From positions 62,001 to 126,000 of the forward strand of contig JACCXH010000056.1 in the NCBI GenBank assembly GCA_013697245.1: a DNA stretch of 64,000 bases, given 5' to 3'. Origin of the DNA: Bacteroidota bacterium. GTDB taxonomy: Bacteria > Bacteroidota > Bacteroidia > B-17B0 > Aurantibacillaceae. Position 1 is the stretch's first letter. Every line of letters begins with the position of its first letter. The translations under genes and the position numbers were made by a program. This document shows, in pieces, positions 62,929-64,000 of the stretch. The notes under the pieces were generated by a model. The model saw only the letters and a list, made by a program, of their open reading frames with translations. It did no database searches and was not told the origin of the DNA.

Positions 62929-63251
62929 ATCCGTTTTTATTAATAATATTCAAAACTAAATTATTAGTTTGTTGTATTTTTTATAGCCACCTATTTAATG
63001 GAGGGTTTTTTATATGTGGTATAGTTTTTTGAGTGGTTGAAAAAAAACGCCTTTTGCCCATGAAACGTTGCTAAATTGATGAAGCAAGTATAGTATACCC
63101 GTTCTGTTTTATAAGTGCCCAAGGTTTATTGAGTACTTATAAAAAAATAACATGGTTGCAATAAAAAGGCTAAAAAATTATTCTTGAATTTGAATAATTG
63201 AATATTAAAAGTATTTACGTTAAATACTTTTAAAAAAAATTGAGAGTAAAA
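62929..63251. other. 323-bp gene-free interval
   Basis: AT-rich, with no ORF of note. On the minus strand it should hold the promoter of the tail-fibre-like gene: TAGTTTTG (62951-62958) fits the -7 consensus, but no -33 is found. Near the right end is the terminator described separately. I see no other structure. Confidence 0.6.
63207..63231 (-). terminator. Probable terminator of the type B T9SS gene
   Basis: A perfect 11-bp stem (AAAAGTATTTA, 63207-63217; TAAATACTTTT, 63221-63231) with a 3-base loop, 20 bases after the stop of the minus-strand gene. The stem is AT-rich and the T run on the minus strand is short, so efficiency is uncertain. Confidence 0.5.
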
Positions 63252-64000
63252 TTAATATTGCACTACCACAAAGCCCGTTCTGGTTTCTTTGTCACCATCA
63301 AGAAATTCAATGATGTAGTAATAGGTGGCCGCAGGCACTTTGTTATTGCCAAGTACTAAACCTGTAGCATTTACAAAACCATTCCATGAATTATCATAAT
63401 CAGATTTCTCGTAAACTTTATTTCCCCATCGGTTAAAGATGGTAAGTTTTATAGATCTTCCATTTAAGCCCTTAATAAAGAAAAGATCATTCTTGCCATC
63501 TCCATTAGGGGTAAATCCATCCGGAATAAAAAGATCAATGGGCGGTAAATTAATAATCGTAATAGTGTCGTTATTTGTTGGATCTCCATCATTATCAGGG
63601 TCCCAGGCAAAACCATTATTTGAACTATCAGATACAGTTATACTATTTAAAACATCTGCAAAGCCTATTACCGAATTTTTAAATGGGCCAAAATAGCCTT
63701 TAGGATCGATTCTAACAGTAAATACCAATGTGTCGCGTTTATTGGCTAACAATGTACTTGTTGTAGGAGAGGTTAAACTGATCTGTGACACACCATCAAA
63801 TAACGGATGAACACTTAACCCACTGTTTTGCGACGTGATTACTGGTTGACTAACAACAGAAAAGGAACTGGGATAAGGAAAAGCGATGCTTAAATTTTCG
63901 TTTAATAGCACATTCGTTACATTTAATGAAGAAGCATTTACCGCTGTAATTGTAAACGTGACATTGTAAAAACTATTATTTACTAAAACAGGTTTGCTTG
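63252..64000 (-). CDS. Type B T9SS surface protein, C-terminal part (5' end outside window)
   Basis: The frame is open to the right edge, so about 250 C-terminal residues are visible and the start lies beyond; the GTG at 63911 is internal. The visible part holds a beta-sandwich module (residues with NVTFTITAVNASS and DTLVFTVRIDPKGYFG), an Asp-rich DPDNDGDPTNNDT stretch and a CHU_C/type B sorting domain (FIPDGFTPNGDGKNDLFFIK, IFNRWGNKVYEK, AATYYYIIEF, GFVVVQY). It is exported by T9SS; like other type B cargo it should need a PorP/SprF partner. Confidence 0.9.
   Translation of the reverse strand, partial: SKPVLVNNSFYNVTFTITAVNASSLNVTNVLLNENLSIAFPYPSSFSVVSQPVITSQNSGLSVHPLFDGVSQISLTSPTTSTLLANKRDTLVFTVRIDPKGYFGPFKNSVIGFADVLNSITVSDSSNNGFAWDPDNDGDPTNNDTITIINLPPIDLFIPDGFTPNGDGKNDLFFIKGLNGRSIKLTIFNRWGNKVYEKSDYDNSWNGFVNATGLVLGNNKVPAATYYYIIEFLDGDKETRTGFVVVQY

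Noticed and set aside
1-64000. tRNA, rRNA, transposase and prophage genes
   Set aside because: None was recognised on reading either strand; the palindromic elements lack any linked transposase in the window.

Overview
The window reads as chromosomal DNA of an AT-rich member of the Bacteroidota, probably a gliding or surface-colonising environmental lineage near Flavobacteriales/Sphingobacteriales. The evidence is many type IX secretion (T9SS) sorting domains of both type A and type B, PorP/SprF and PorE-like proteins, a fused lpxC-fabZ gene, DUF4197/DUF4421/DUF4349 proteins, and a promoter of the Bacteroidota type (TTTG-N20-TAnnTTTG). I see no rRNA, tRNA, CRISPR array, intact insertion sequence or prophage. 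Most genes lie on the minus strand.

Layout. 1-5361: an ECF sigma factor, an anti-sigma-like protein predicted to span both membranes, a PKD lipoprotein and a large PKD/T9SS protein cut by the window edge. 5442-14002: a T9SS surface module made of a small secreted protein, a 1624-residue type B adhesin, PorP/SprF and a PorE-like OmpA protein, closed by a strong terminator. 14164-22753: cinA, DUF4197, an orphan PIN-like protein, a UbiD decarboxylase, two outer-membrane-type proteins, mscS and a MazG-like protein. 22737-28315: hemB, a SiaB/SiaC/PP2C partner-switching set whose phosphatase carries an extracytoplasmic beta-propeller sensor, and aroK, packed as one probable operon. 28384-36447: a lytic transglycosylase lipoprotein, a second type B adhesin, a double-thioredoxin/membrane-protein pair and a small type A T9SS protein. 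36626-46954: an ABC transporter with an M1-peptidase permease, a secreted propeller protein, a lone ABC ATPase, lpxA and lpxC-fabZ. 47011-58706: a nested inverted-repeat element, a ComEA-like protein, an APC permease, an Rrf2 regulator with a visible promoter/operator, DUF4349, holA, a TPR histidine kinase, comM/yifB and hemA. 58763-64000: a secreted DUF5060-type glycoside hydrolase, a tail-fibre-like protein and the C-terminus of a third type B T9SS protein.

How it fits together. The main theme is building and controlling the cell surface: five T9SS cargo proteins plus two partial ones at the edges, their translocon partners, lipid A synthesis, wall hydrolysis, and three envelope-linked signalling systems (sigma/trans-envelope anti-sigma, propeller-PP2C/SiaB/SiaC, TPR-histidine kinase). 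The strongest candidates for an under-described system are the propeller-coupled SiaBC operon and the sigma/trans-envelope anti-sigma operon that appears to drive PKD surface proteins.

Several genes have no usable ATG: hemA, the transglycosylase, one outer-membrane protein and, most unusually, the PP2C sensor, which seems to start at CTG. Four different intergenic palindromic elements were found. All functional calls come from reading the sequence and from family knowledge; no database search was possible.
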